From: Cupriavidus pauculus
GTDB lineage: Bacteria; Pseudomonadota; Gammaproteobacteria; Burkholderiales; Burkholderiaceae
Assembly: GCF_008693385.1 (NCBI RefSeq)
Contig: NZ_CP044067.1
Location: 3,019,501-3,083,500, forward strand
DNA length: 64,000 nt
Direction: 5' to 3'
Shown: in pieces, positions 17,389 through 26,554 of the stretch
Layout: each line of letters starts with the position of its first letter
Position numbering within the stretch: position 1 is the first letter of the stretch
The notes under the pieces: model-generated
Databases searched by the model: none
What the model was told of the DNA's origin: nothing
What the model saw: the letters and a program-made list of their open reading frames with translations, nothing else
Made by a program: the position numbers and the translations under genes

Positions 17389-19119
17389 TTGTCCTCCCAC
17401 GCTCCTGCCGCCAATGCGGCGTCCGCCTATCGCATGCTCTGGCGCTGGCATTTCTATGCCGGCCTGTTCGTCATGCCGTTTCTGGTCGTGCTTGCGGTGA
17501 CGGGCACGATTTATTGCTTTCAGCCGCAGATCGAGCCGCTGCTGTATCCGCAGTTGCTGCGCGTGGAGCCGGCTGGGCAGCCTTTGCCTGCGCAGACGCT
17601 GCTGGACCGTGCGCGCGCGGGCGCGCCGGCGGGGGCGGTGGCCACGACTTATGCGGTCAATGCGAACCCGGGCGCGAGCGCGGAGTTCGTGTTCCGGCTC
17701 GGACCGGGGCAGAGCGAGAGCGTGTATCTGAATCCCTATACAGGCGAGCGGCTTGGGACGCTGAGTGTGGAGGACCGCCTGATGAAGCAGGTGCGGATGC
17801 TCCATCGCGCGTTGCTGGTAGGGAAGCCGGGCGAACTGCTGATGGAGCTGGCGGGCTGCTGGGTGCTGGTGATGCTGGCCACCGGGATTGCGATGTGGTG
17901 GCCGCGCCTGCGCGAGAGGAGGGCGGGGGCGTTTGCAATGCGGCCGGCGGGTGGCAAGCGCGGGTGGTGGAAGGAACTGCACAGCGTGCTGGGCGCGTGG
18001 CTCGCGGTGGGGGCGCTGGCGTTCGTGTTGTCGGGGTTGCCGTGGACGGCGTCGTGGGGGCAGCAGTTCAAGGCGCTGGCGACGAAGGCGAATCTGGGGC
18101 GGCCGGCTGCCGGCGGCGGGCATGAGGGACATGGGCCGGCACAGGCGGCCGGCCATGCGGCCAACCATAGCGAGCACACGAGCCATACCGGGCACACCGG
18201 CCATGCCGCGCACACGGGCCATGCCGCGCACACGGGCGCGGAGCCCGTCCCCACGAGCAGCCCCACGACCGTCCCCACGACCAGCCTCACGACCAGCCTC
18301 ACGACCAGCCCCATGGTCCACACTGGCCATGCAGGCACCACGACCGGCGGGCAAGCCATCGCCGATGGCAACGGCCCGCGCGCCGCAGGCGAGGGCGGCA
18401 ATGCCATGACCCACACTGGCCATGCGGGCACCACGACCGGCGGGCAAGCCATCGCCGATGGCAACGGCCCGCGTGCCGCAGGCGCGGGCGGTAGTGCCAT
18501 GACCGGTGCCGCCGGGCAGACGATGGAATCGCTGCCGCTATCCGAGCTACCGTGGGCCACGGGCCTGACCCAAGTGCCCAACGCCAGCGGCCAGCCCGCA
18601 ACGCTGACACTCGACCAGGTCGTCCAGATCGCCGCCGCGCGCGGGGCCGGTAGCGGTTGCCAGGTCGCGTTGCCGACCCGGCCCAACGCGGTCTATACCG
18701 TGTCGTGCTTCCCCGCCGACCCGCAGGCCGAACGCACGCTGCATATCGACCCGCACGACGGCCGCATCGTGCGCGATATCTCTTACGCGGACTACGGCCC
18801 AGTCGCGCGCGCGGTGTCGTATGGCACCTCGCTGCATATGGGCCGCTACTTCGGCATGGCCAACCAGATCGTATGCGCGGCGATTTCCCTCGGCCTGATG
18901 GGGCTCGCGATCAGCGGCTTCGTGATGTGGTGGAAGCGCCGGCCCGCCCGCGCGCTCGCGGCGCCGAGCTATCCCTCCGCGGTCCCGCCGATGCGCGCGT
19001 GGGTCATCGGCCTCGGGCTCCTTGGCGCGATCTTCCCGATGATGGGCGCCACGATGCTCGCGGTATGGCTACTCGACCGCGGTGTCATGCTGCGGCAGAC
19101 CCGCCGCCTGGCCACATAA
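17389..19119 (+). CDS. PepSY-associated membrane protein with His-rich insert, TTG start
   Basis: 576 residues. It has the layout of PepSY_TM proteins linked to siderophore and metal uptake. TM helix 1 contains WRWHFYAGLFVMPFLVVLAVTG. A PepSY-like periplasmic part follows, then further TM helices (about 155-180 and 200-220), a second periplasmic segment and two C-terminal helices. The second periplasmic segment holds an insert (about 235-390) with many HTGH and HAAHTGH units and Thr/Pro repeats, likely a metal-binding or flexible spacer. The TTG at 17389 is used because an N-terminal tail before the first helix is normal; the first ATG is at 17434. It may be a heme- or metal-reducing partner of an outer-membrane receptor, which is not in the window. 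Confidence 0.82.
   Translation: MSSHAPAANAASAYRMLWRWHFYAGLFVMPFLVVLAVTGTIYCFQPQIEPLLYPQLLRVEPAGQPLPAQTLLDRARAGAPAGAVATTYAVNANPGASAEFVFRLGPGQSESVYLNPYTGERLGTLSVEDRLMKQVRMLHRALLVGKPGELLMELAGCWVLVMLATGIAMWWPRLRERRAGAFAMRPAGGKRGWWKELHSVLGAWLAVGALAFVLSGLPWTASWGQQFKALATKANLGRPAAGGGHEGHGPAQAAGHAANHSEHTSHTGHTGHAAHTGHAAHTGAEPVPTSSPTTVPTTSLTTSLTTSPMVHTGHAGTTTGGQAIADGNGPRAAGEGGNAMTHTGHAGTTTGGQAIADGNGPRAAGAGGSAMTGAAGQTMESLPLSELPWATGLTQVPNASGQPATLTLDQVVQIAAARGAGSGCQVALPTRPNAVYTVSCFPADPQAERTLHIDPHDGRIVRDISYADYGPVARAVSYGTSLHMGRYFGMANQIVCAAISLGLMGLAISGFVMWWKRRPARALAAPSYPSAVPPMRAWVIGLGLLGAIFPMMGATMLAVWLLDRGVMLRQTRRLAT
18319..18504 (+). repeat. tandem duplication of 93 bp inside the PepSY gene
   Basis: Two adjacent copies, 18319-18411 and 18412-18504, differ at only a handful of bases. 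Each encodes 31 residues beginning HTGHAGTTTGGQAIADG. The length is a multiple of three, so the frame is kept. The near identity points to a recent duplication. Shorter repeats of HTGHAA and of the CCCACGACC kind precede it (18180-18312). Confidence 0.9.
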
Positions 19120-19233
19120 CGAGCCCACAGTCGAGCGGCCCACTGCTCACGACGGCCCAAGGCGCATGGCCTTCGCGACTCGCGCGGCTTGCGTCGACCT
19201 CGCGCCGCGCGTCCGCTGGCGGACCGCCCCTCG

Positions 19234-20139
19234 TCACAGCGCACCGCTAGCCACACGCGGTACGAGGTCGTGCAGCCGCGACAACACGAGCCGCGCCGCG
19301 CGCGAGAGTGGGTGGTGGCGCGTCACGCCCATTGCGATATCGCGTGGCATGCGGGGATCGACGATTTCCACGGCCGCCAGCCGGCCGGCTTCCATATCCT
19401 GTGCCACCGCCAGCCGCGGCAGAATCGTCAGCGCGCAGCCCGATAGCGCCACCTCCTTCATCGTGCTCAGCGATTCCACCTCCAGCGCCACATCGAGCGA
19501 GATGCCGAGCCGCCGCGCATGCTGGTCGAGAATCGACCGAAACCCGTTCGGCGACGGCGGCAACACCAGCGGAATGCCATCGAGCTTCCGAAACGCCAGC
19601 TGCGACAACCTCGCAAACGGATGCGCCGGCGTGCAGATCAGATAGGTCGGCACCTGCGCCAGCACATCCTCGTCCTGCCGGGGCCCCGGGCTATACCGGT
19701 TGATCAGTGCCAGATCGATCCGCCCCGACTCCAGCGCCTCGTCGAGCTGCCCGCTGAACCCTTCCGCCACGTGCAGCCGCACTCCCGGCGCCAGCGACCG
19801 CAGATCCTCGAACAGCGCGGGCACCAGCCGCGGCGCCATCGACGGTAATACCCCGATCTTGACGAGCCCGACCGGAATGCCCGCCGCATCCTTGACCTCG
19901 TCCTGCAATCGCGCCGACTGATCGAGCAGCAGCCGCACATGCGGCACGATCCGCTGCCCGAATTCCGAGAGCACCACACCGCGCCCCGTCCGCTCGAACA
20001 GCCGGTCTCCCCATTCCCCCTCGATCTGCGCAATCGCGCGGCTGACCAGCGACTGCGCGATGCCCAGCGCCCGCGCCGCGCGCGACAGGGAGCCGAGTTC
20101 GGCCACCAGCGCGACCGTTTCCAGCTGCTTGAGGTTCAT
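19234..20139 (-). CDS. LysR family regulator (divergent from Bug operon)
   Basis: 301 residues. Winged helix-turn-helix at 1-62 (MNLKQLETVALVAELGSLSRAA, then QSLVSRAIAQIE) and an effector domain with GLVKIGVLPSMAPRLVPAL. It resembles the Nac/Cbl and TsaR-like LysR proteins that guard aromatic-acid operons. It is transcribed away from the Bug receptor at 20268, so it most likely controls that operon and itself. The DNA between them carries a GATATC inverted repeat. Confidence 0.92.
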   Translation of the reverse strand: MNLKQLETVALVAELGSLSRAARALGIAQSLVSRAIAQIEGEWGDRLFERTGRGVVLSEFGQRIVPHVRLLLDQSARLQDEVKDAAGIPVGLVKIGVLPSMAPRLVPALFEDLRSLAPGVRLHVAEGFSGQLDEALESGRIDLALINRYSPGPRQDEDVLAQVPTYLICTPAHPFARLSQLAFRKLDGIPLVLPPSPNGFRSILDQHARRLGISLDVALEVESLSTMKEVALSGCALTILPRLAVAQDMEAGRLAAVEIVDPRMPRDIAMGVTRHHPLSRAARLVLSRLHDLVPRVASGAL

Positions 20140-20160
20140 GAACTATCCATCCAGAAAATA

Positions 20161-20173
20161 GATATCAGATATC
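20161..20173. promoter_or_regulatory. candidate LysR operator
   Basis: GATATC-A-GATATC, a perfect inverted repeat in an AT-rich patch 22 bases from the LysR start and 95 bases before the Bug start. It contains T-N11-A spacings as in LysR boxes. The position fits autoregulation plus activation of the divergent operon. Confidence 0.5.
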
Positions 20174-20267
20174 GCGGATTGTACGCTTTTGCATTGCCAA
20201 GAGACTCCATACACTGACGTCATCCCTTCGGACCGCAAAGAAGGGCAAAAAACAATATGGAGACAAC

Positions 20268-21269
20268 ATGCCGCGCTTTACCCACATGCTTCGCGCATGG
20301 CGCCGACCGCTCTGCGCCCTGCTGATTGCTGCCGCGCCGCTGGCCGCCGGCAGCGCCTTCGCCTCCGGTGCATACCCGGGCAAACCGATTCGCCTCGTCG
20401 TGCCGTTCCCGGCCGGCGGTCCCACCGACGCCATGGCGCGCCTGATCGGCCAGCACCTGTCGCAGCAACTGGGCCAGCCCGTCGTCATCGACAACCGCGG
20501 CGGCGCGGGCGGCACGATCGCCACCGAAGCGGTGGCCCAGTCCGCCCCCGACGGCTACACGCTGTTCTTCTCGACCACGGGCACGATGGCCATCAATCCG
20601 TCGCTGTACCGCGCCCTCAAGGTGGACCCGGTCAAGGCGTTCGACGCCGTGGGCTCCGTCGCCGCCACGGTCAACGTGCTCGTGGTGCCGAACAGCCTGC
20701 CCGTCAACAATGTGAAGGAGCTGATTGCGCTCGCGAAGCAGAAGCCCGGCTCGCTGACGTTCGGCTCCGCAGGCAACGGCAGCTCCAACCATCTGTCGGG
20801 CGAACTGTTCAAGTCGATGGCCGGCATCGATATCGTGCACGTGCCCTACAAGGGCTCGGCCGCGGCGTTCACGGACCTGCTCGGCGGGCGCATCTCGATG
20901 ATGTTCGACACGGTATCCAGCCAGGTGCAGTACATCGGCAGCGGCAAGGTCAAGCCGCTCGGCGTCACCGGCACCACGCGGTCGGAGGCGCTGCCGAAGG
21001 TGCCGACCGTCGCGGAAGCGGGGCTGCCCGGTTTCGACGTGACGATCTGGTTCGGCCTTTCGGCGCCGAAGGGCACGCCGCCCGATGCGATCAAGCGCCT
21101 CAATGCCGAGCTGCAGACCGTGCTCGGACAGTCGGACGTGCAGACGCAGCTGGCCGCGCTCGGCGCGCGTCCGCTGCCGGGCACGCCCGCGGATTTCACA
21201 AAGCTGATCCAGCACGACGCGGCCAAGTGGGGCCCCGTGGTGAAGCAATCGGGAGCGACCGTTGACTGA
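20268..21269 (+). CDS. Bug/TctC-type periplasmic receptor
   Basis: 333 residues with a signal peptide ending near AFASG (about 29) and classical Bug motifs: GKPIRLVVPFPAGGPTD, GQPVVIDNRGGAGG, PDGYTLFF, IDIVHVPYKGSAAAFTDLLGG, and VPTVAEAGLPGFDV. A GGAGA site precedes the ATG. It is the first gene of a five-gene operon that activates and oxidises an acid, so it probably binds that acid in the periplasm. It overlaps the CoA-ligase gene by eight bases if that starts at TTG 21262. Confidence 0.93.
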   Translation: MPRFTHMLRAWRRPLCALLIAAAPLAAGSAFASGAYPGKPIRLVVPFPAGGPTDAMARLIGQHLSQQLGQPVVIDNRGGAGGTIATEAVAQSAPDGYTLFFSTTGTMAINPSLYRALKVDPVKAFDAVGSVAATVNVLVVPNSLPVNNVKELIALAKQKPGSLTFGSAGNGSSNHLSGELFKSMAGIDIVHVPYKGSAAAFTDLLGGRISMMFDTVSSQVQYIGSGKVKPLGVTGTTRSEALPKVPTVAEAGLPGFDVTIWFGLSAPKGTPPDAIKRLNAELQTVLGQSDVQTQLAALGARPLPGTPADFTKLIQHDAAKWGPVVKQSGATVD

Positions 21270-23403
21270 CACCCTGCTTGCGCCGCTGGAGGACGCGATG
21301 GACGACACGTTCGGGGCGTTGTTCCACCCGGCCTCCGTTGCCGTGATCGGCGCCTCGGACAATCCCAACAAGGTCGGCGGCCGGCCCATCCATTACATGC
21401 GCGCGTTTGGCTATACGGGCGAGATCCTGCCGGTCAATCCGGGGCGTCACGTCATTCAGGGCCTGCCCGCGCACGCGACCCTCGCCGACCTCGTGGCGCT
21501 CGGCAAGACGCCTGAAGCGGCCATCGTCGCGGTGTCGGGCGACGCCACGCGCGAGCAGGTGAAGCTTTGTGCCGATGCGGGCGTCAAGGCGGCCGTGATC
21601 ATGGCCTCGGGCTTCGCCGAGACCGGCGCGGCCGGGCGTGCGCGCCAGCAGGAACTCGTGCGCATCGCCAATGCGGGCGGCATGCGTCTGGTCGGCCCGA
21701 ACGCGCAGGGCACCGCGAACTTTGCCAGTGGCGCGGTGCTCAACTTTTCGACGATGTTCATGGAGGTGGCGCCGCAGGACGGCCCCATCGCCATCATCAG
21801 CCAGAGCGGCGCGGCCAGCGTGATGCCGTATGCGCTGCTGCGGCAGGCCGGGCACGGCGTGCGATACCTCGTGGCCACCGGTAACGATGCGGACCTCGAT
21901 GCGTGTGCGATCGCGGCGGCGGTGGCGGGCGATCCCGAGGTGCGGCTGATTCTCGTCTATCTGGAAACGATCTCGAATCCCGAAGCCCTGGCGCGTGCGG
22001 CGGCCACGGCGCGGGCGCGCGGTGCGAGCATCGTTGCGATCAAGGCCGGCAATAGTGCGCGCGGGGCGCAGGCGGCCGCCTCGCATACGGGCGCGCTGGT
22101 CGGCAACGACGCGGCGATCGATGCGTTTCTCGTCGCGCATGGCATCTGGCGCGCGGGCGATATCGGCGAACTCGTGCGCGCGGTGCCGCTGTATCTGCAG
22201 GACCACGCGCCGGGGCAGGGCCGCACGGTGGTGATGAGCCATAGCGGCGCGGTGGGGGTGATGGCGGCCGATCTGGCGGAGCGGCATGCGCTGCCGCTGA
22301 CGGCATTGCAGGACGACACGCTGCGGGCGCTCGGCGAGATCCTGCCCGAGTTCGGCACCGCGAACAATCCGCTGGACATGACGGCCGCGCTGCTCGGCAA
22401 GGGCGACATGTTCCCGCGGGTGCTCAACGCGCTGGGCGCGGATCCTGCGGCGGACATGGTGATGATCGGCATCCCGGTGGCGGGGCCCGGCTACGACGTG
22501 GAAGCGCTGGCGCGCGATGCGGCGGCGTTCAGCGCGGCGCACCGCAAGCCGCTGGTGGCCAGCGCGCCGCAGCAGGGTGTGCGGGAAGTATTTACGCGGC
22601 ACGGGGTGCCGACGTTCGTGACCGAGGCGGATGCGGTGGCGGCGCTGGCGCAGTATGCGATGCACCGGCAGCGCAGCGCACGGGTCGTCATGAAGCCCGT
22701 CCCGTCCGCGCCGCCGCCGCTGGACGGCCATGGTCTGCAGGACGAGGCGCGCAGTCTCGCGCTGCTGGCCGAGGCCGGTGTGCCGACCGTGTCGTACCGC
22801 CGCTGCGCGAGTGCCGATGCGGCCGTCGCCGCGTTCGAGGCGATGCGCGCAGATGGCGCCGGAGCCGTCGTGGTCAAGGGTTGTGCGGCATCGGTGCCGC
22901 ACAAGAGCGAGCACGGCCTCGTGCATCTGCGCCTGAGCACCCCGGCAGAAGTCGAAGCCGCCGCGCACGCGTGTCTCGACACGTTGCGCACACTGGAGGT
23001 CACAGAACCGCAAGTCGTGGTCGCGCAAATGGTCAAGGGCCGGCACGAATTCGCGCTCGGCGTCTCCGTCGACCCGATGTTCGGCCCCCTCGTGATGATC
23101 GGCGAGGGCGGCACGCTGCTGGAACTCCGCAAGGACATCGTGACCCTGCTCGCGCCGTTCACGGTCGACGACGCCAGGGCGGCCTGCGCGCGGCTGCGCG
23201 TGGCCCCGCTGTTCGCGGGCTATCGGGACATCCCGGCGCTCGACCTCGATGCGCTCGCCACCGCCGCCGTGGCGCTCGGCGACTGGGCCCTGCGCCATCG
23301 CAACACGCTGCGCTCGGTCGATATCAATCCCCTGATGGTGATGGCGGCCGGCGAGGGCGTAGTTGCTGTCGATGCCGTCGTCCAACTGCACGAGGAGACC
23401 TGA
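21262..23403 (+). CDS. ADP-forming acyl-CoA synthetase (fused alpha/beta, FerA-like)
   Basis: 713 residues from the TTG at 21262; an ATG at 21298 with a GGAGG site is an equally good start. It has the fused ACD architecture: CoA-binding Rossmann domain (VAVIGASDNPNKVGG), two succinyl-CoA-ligase-like domains with the phosphorylated His in ASHTGALVGND (H275), and a C-terminal ATP-grasp domain (about 490-705, VVVKGCAASVPHKSEHG, VDINPLMV). Reaction: carboxylic acid + CoA + ATP to acyl-CoA + ADP + Pi. The size and domain order equal those of feruloyl-CoA synthetase FerA of sphingomonads, but many substrates are possible. Next to enoyl-CoA hydratases and an aldehyde dehydrogenase it starts a CoA-dependent catabolic route. 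Confidence 0.9.
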   Translation: MTDTLLAPLEDAMDDTFGALFHPASVAVIGASDNPNKVGGRPIHYMRAFGYTGEILPVNPGRHVIQGLPAHATLADLVALGKTPEAAIVAVSGDATREQVKLCADAGVKAAVIMASGFAETGAAGRARQQELVRIANAGGMRLVGPNAQGTANFASGAVLNFSTMFMEVAPQDGPIAIISQSGAASVMPYALLRQAGHGVRYLVATGNDADLDACAIAAAVAGDPEVRLILVYLETISNPEALARAAATARARGASIVAIKAGNSARGAQAAASHTGALVGNDAAIDAFLVAHGIWRAGDIGELVRAVPLYLQDHAPGQGRTVVMSHSGAVGVMAADLAERHALPLTALQDDTLRALGEILPEFGTANNPLDMTAALLGKGDMFPRVLNALGADPAADMVMIGIPVAGPGYDVEALARDAAAFSAAHRKPLVASAPQQGVREVFTRHGVPTFVTEADAVAALAQYAMHRQRSARVVMKPVPSAPPPLDGHGLQDEARSLALLAEAGVPTVSYRRCASADAAVAAFEAMRADGAGAVVVKGCAASVPHKSEHGLVHLRLSTPAEVEAAAHACLDTLRTLEVTEPQVVVAQMVKGRHEFALGVSVDPMFGPLVMIGEGGTLLELRKDIVTLLAPFTVDDARAACARLRVAPLFAGYRDIPALDLDALATAAVALGDWALRHRNTLRSVDINPLMVMAAGEGVVAVDAVVQLHEET

Positions 23404-23405
23404 TC

Positions 23406-24191
23406 GTGAGCGATCCAAAGCAAGACAGCCATGACGTGGTGCGCGTCGAACGCGACGGCGATATCGCCATCGTCATACTGAACCGTCCCACGCGCATGAA
23501 CGCCGTGAACGGCGCGCTGCGCCAGGCGCTCATCGACACGCTGGGCGCGCTCAACGCGGATACCGGCATCCGCGCGCTGGTCCTGACCGGCGCGGGCGAG
23601 CGCGCATTCTGCGCGGGGCAGGACCTCGACGAGGCCGCCGAAGTCTCGTGGCAGCAGATCGTGCCATGGCTCGAACGCCAGCGCGCGATGTACCAGGCCG
23701 TGCGCGACCTCGACAAGCCATCCGTCGTGGCCGTGCGCGGCGTGGCCGCCGGCGCGGGCTTCCAGGTGGCACTCTGCGCGGACTTCCGGCTGACCACGCC
23801 GGAGAGCCGATGGGGACAGCCGGAGGTGAAGGCCGGCCTCGCCAGCATCGTCGGGTCGTACCTGATGACGCTGCACGTCGGCCACACGCACAACGTGCAG
23901 ATGTCGCTGTCGGGCGAACTGGTCAGCGGCCAGCGCGCCTACGAGATGGGACTGGTCACGGCCCTGCACGCCGAAGCGGATCTGATGCCGGCCGCATTGG
24001 CCCGTGCGCGCACGCTCGCTGCACTGCCACCCACGGCGGTGCGCCTCTCCAAGCAGCGCCTGCGCGCGATGACGCAGCCGGGCTTCGACGATGCCGCCGT
24101 GGCAGGTATCCGCGCCCAGCTCGAATGCTACGCCGATGGCGAACCGCAGCGCGTCATGGCGCGGTTTCTCGAACAACGCAACACCAGGTAG
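23406..24191 (+). CDS. enoyl-CoA hydratase/isomerase family, GTG start
   Basis: 261 residues starting at GTG 23406, two bases past the previous stop, with GAGGAG upstream. Crotonase fold with oxyanion-hole segments ERAFCAGQDL and AAGAGFQVALCADFRL. The position that carries the first catalytic Glu in hydratases reads within ESRWGQPEVKAG, and the second Glu position is not clear. The AGQDL motif resembles PaaG-type isomerases. It could hydrate, isomerise or cleave the acyl-CoA made by the synthetase. Confidence 0.88.
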   Translation: MSDPKQDSHDVVRVERDGDIAIVILNRPTRMNAVNGALRQALIDTLGALNADTGIRALVLTGAGERAFCAGQDLDEAAEVSWQQIVPWLERQRAMYQAVRDLDKPSVVAVRGVAAGAGFQVALCADFRLTTPESRWGQPEVKAGLASIVGSYLMTLHVGHTHNVQMSLSGELVSGQRAYEMGLVTALHAEADLMPAALARARTLAALPPTAVRLSKQRLRAMTQPGFDDAAVAGIRAQLECYADGEPQRVMARFLEQRNTR

Positions 24192-24200
24192 GGAGTGAAT

Positions 24201-25616
24201 GTGAAGCAATTGTCGGAACACTATATCGACGGCGCGCGCCGGTCGATCGAAGGCGGCGAGGTCGTGCGCGTGCTCGATGCCGCCACCGAGGCGCCGCGCG
24301 TGGACGTGCGGCTCGGCGGCGCAGCCGACGCGGACGCGGCCGTGCGCGCCGCAACGAAGGCCGCGCACGCATGGCAGACGCTGAGCCCCGGCGCGCGCGC
24401 GCAATACCTGCTTGCGCTGGCCGATGCGCTGGAATCGCGCGCATCCGAGCTGGCGGAGGATATCTCGCGTGAAGTCGGCATGCCGCTGAAACTGTCGCGC
24501 CGCATTCAGGTTGACGCGCCAATCGCGGCATGGCGCGCCACCGCCGCGCTCGCCGACGACTTCGCGTTCGTCCGGCAGGTCGCCCATTCCCGCATCACGA
24601 TGGCGCCCGTCGGCGTGGTCGCCGCCATCACGCCGTGGAACTATCCGCTGCACCAGATCACGGGCAAGGTCGCCCCGGCGCTGCTCGCGGGCTGCACGGT
24701 CGTGCTCAAGCCGTCCGAGCTCGCGCCGTCCGCGACGCAACATCTGATTGCCGCGTGCGAGGCCGCGCAACTGCCGGCCGGCGTACTCAATATCGTGTCC
24801 GGCGGCGCCGCGCTCGGCGCCGCGCTGGTGTCGCATCCCGACGTGCGGATGGTGTCGTTCACGGGCTCGACCGCCGTGGGCCGCAAGGTCGCCGCCACGG
24901 CCGCCGGCGACATGAAGCGCGTGTCGATGGAATTGGGCGGCAAGTCCGCGGCCGTCGTGCTGCCCGGCGCCGATCTGCAAAAGGCGGTCAAGGCTACCGT
25001 GGCATCGTGCTTCCTCAATTCGGGACAGACATGCAGCGCGACCACGCGGCTGATCGTCGCCCGCGAGGCCTATCCCGAATGCCGCGCATGGCTCGAGCAG
25101 GCGGTAGCGGCCATGACGCTCGGCGATCCGGCCGGCGCGAACACGCGCATCGGACCATTGCTCTCGGCTACGCAGCGCGAACGTGTGCACGCGCATCTGG
25201 CCGAAGCCGAACGCGCGGGATTCGACCGTATCGCGGGCGGTCCCGATGCGCCCGTGCCCGCGCACGGCTTCTTTGTCGCGCCCACGGTCTACGGCAACGT
25301 GCCCGCCGATAGCCGCCTGGCCAACGAGGAAGTCTTCGGCCCGGTGCTCGCGGTGCAGTGCTATGACACGGTCGAAGAAGCGATCGCGCTCGCCAACGGC
25401 ACGCCTTACGGCCTGGCCGCTACGGTCTGGGCGGCCGACGATGCCACGGGGGCCCGCGTGGCCGATGCGCTGCGGGCGGGGCAGGTGGACGTCAACGGTG
25501 CGCGCTTCAACCCCGCGGCGCCGTTCGGCGGGTTTGGCCTGTCCGGCATGGGCCGGGAGGGCGGTGTCTTTGGGCTCGAGGAGTTCGTCGAGCCGCGCGC
25601 GGTGCAGTTGCCATAA
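24201..25616 (+). CDS. NAD(P)-dependent aldehyde dehydrogenase
   Basis: 471 residues from the GTG at 24201, chosen because GGGAG sits five bases upstream; a GTG at 24195 is in frame and also possible. Full ALDH fold: cofactor motif ITPWNYPLHQ, FTGSTAVGRKV, catalytic base E244 in MELGGKS and catalytic Cys278 in NSGQTC. The C-terminal EEVFGPV and PFGGFGLSGMGREGG are intact. Together with the synthetase and hydratases, it could oxidise an aldehyde released by retro-aldol cleavage of a hydroxyacyl-CoA, as vanillin dehydrogenase does, but the substrate is not fixed by sequence. Confidence 0.92.
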   Translation: MKQLSEHYIDGARRSIEGGEVVRVLDAATEAPRVDVRLGGAADADAAVRAATKAAHAWQTLSPGARAQYLLALADALESRASELAEDISREVGMPLKLSRRIQVDAPIAAWRATAALADDFAFVRQVAHSRITMAPVGVVAAITPWNYPLHQITGKVAPALLAGCTVVLKPSELAPSATQHLIAACEAAQLPAGVLNIVSGGAALGAALVSHPDVRMVSFTGSTAVGRKVAATAAGDMKRVSMELGGKSAAVVLPGADLQKAVKATVASCFLNSGQTCSATTRLIVAREAYPECRAWLEQAVAAMTLGDPAGANTRIGPLLSATQRERVHAHLAEAERAGFDRIAGGPDAPVPAHGFFVAPTVYGNVPADSRLANEEVFGPVLAVQCYDTVEEAIALANGTPYGLAATVWAADDATGARVADALRAGQVDVNGARFNPAAPFGGFGLSGMGREGGVFGLEEFVEPRAVQLP

Positions 25617-25635
25617 AGGAAAGAGGAACCGAACG

Positions 25636-26466
25636 ATGAGCCAGAAAACATATCAGGAACTGACGGTCACGCTGGCCGGCCGTAGCGGCCGCGTGGCCAT
25701 CGTCACGATGAACCGCCCCGACAAGCTCAATGCGCTCACGCAGGTCATGGAGACCGAACTGCGCGATGCGATGGAAGCGCTCGACCGCGACGAGGAAGTC
25801 CGCGTGATCGTGCTCACGGGCGCGGGCAAGGGGTTCTGCGCGGGCATGGACATCAACGCGCTGGAGATCCTGCCGCCCGACGATATCCGCGCGGCGCGCT
25901 GGATGCGTCCATTCGACATGAACCGGCGCGCGGACTACCAGACGCGCTACGGTTACTTCCCCGCGCTGCGAAAGCCCATCATCTCCGCGATCAACGGCGC
26001 CGCGGCCGGCCTCGGCCTTGTATTCGCGCTCTATAGCGATATGCGATTTGCCAGCGAGAAGGCCGCGTTCAGCACGGCGTTCGCGCGACGCGGGCTGATC
26101 GCCGAGCATGGCATCGGATGGATGCTGCCGCGTGTGGTGGGACCCGGCCATGCGGCCGACCTGCTGTACTCGGCGCGCAAGGTGCTGGCCGACGAAGCGC
26201 TGCGCATGGGCCTCGTCGATCGTGTCTACGACGCGGATGCGCTGATGACCGAGACCGTCGCCTATGCGGACGACCTTGCCGAGAACGTGTCGCCACGGTC
26301 GATAGGCGTGATCAAGCGCCAGCTGTGGGAGCAGCCGTTCCAGTCGCTGGCCGACGCCACGCGCGTGGCCAACGCCGAGATGTTCGAGAGCATCCAGAGC
26401 GAAGACTTCACGGAAGGCGTCGCGCACTTTATCGAGCGGCGGCCGGCGCGCTTCACCGGGCGATAG
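25636..26466 (+). CDS. enoyl-CoA hydratase/isomerase family
   Basis: 276 residues, ATG with an AGAGGA site upstream, 19 bases after the aldehyde dehydrogenase. Crotonase fold: MNRPDKLNAL, GKGFCAGMDI (oxyanion hole), INGAAAGLGLVFALYSDMRFAS and a helical C-terminus. The hydratase Glu positions are replaced (ARRGLIAEHGIGWMLPR), so isomerase or lyase activity is as likely as hydration. This is the second crotonase of the operon and its last gene. Confidence 0.88.
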   Translation: MSQKTYQELTVTLAGRSGRVAIVTMNRPDKLNALTQVMETELRDAMEALDRDEEVRVIVLTGAGKGFCAGMDINALEILPPDDIRAARWMRPFDMNRRADYQTRYGYFPALRKPIISAINGAAAGLGLVFALYSDMRFASEKAAFSTAFARRGLIAEHGIGWMLPRVVGPGHAADLLYSARKVLADEALRMGLVDRVYDADALMTETVAYADDLAENVSPRSIGVIKRQLWEQPFQSLADATRVANAEMFESIQSEDFTEGVAHFIERRPARFTGR

Positions 26467-26492
26467 GCGGAGCGCGGCGTTGCACGCGGGTG

Positions 26493-26521
26493 TTGACAAT
26501 AAATAGATGACCGACTATCTT
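26493..26521 (+). promoter_or_regulatory. sigma70-type promoter of the TetR gene with operator element
   Basis: TTGACA (26493-26498), 17-base spacer, TATCTT (26516-26521), the best promoter match in the window. The spacer contains ATAGATGACC (26503-26512), which recurs inverted at 27202-27211 upstream of the isochorismatase-like gene. A second inverted repeat CTAAC-catc-GTTAG (26523-26536) lies at the expected transcript start. This arrangement fits TetR autorepression. Confidence 0.7.
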
Positions 26522-26554
26522 TCTAACCATCGTTAGCCATTCGCCGGTTATCCC

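Noticed and set aside
21196..25265. Long open - strand frames (about 740 and 680 codons) opposite the CoA synthetase, hydratase and dehydrogenase genes
   Set aside because: Composition typical of antisense shadows. The + genes have complete catalytic motifs and ribosome sites.
20268..26466. Naming the operon as ferulate degradation (fcs-ech-vdh)
   Set aside because: Only gene content and synthetase architecture agree. The crotonases lack features I would need for hydratase-lyase, so I left substrates open.
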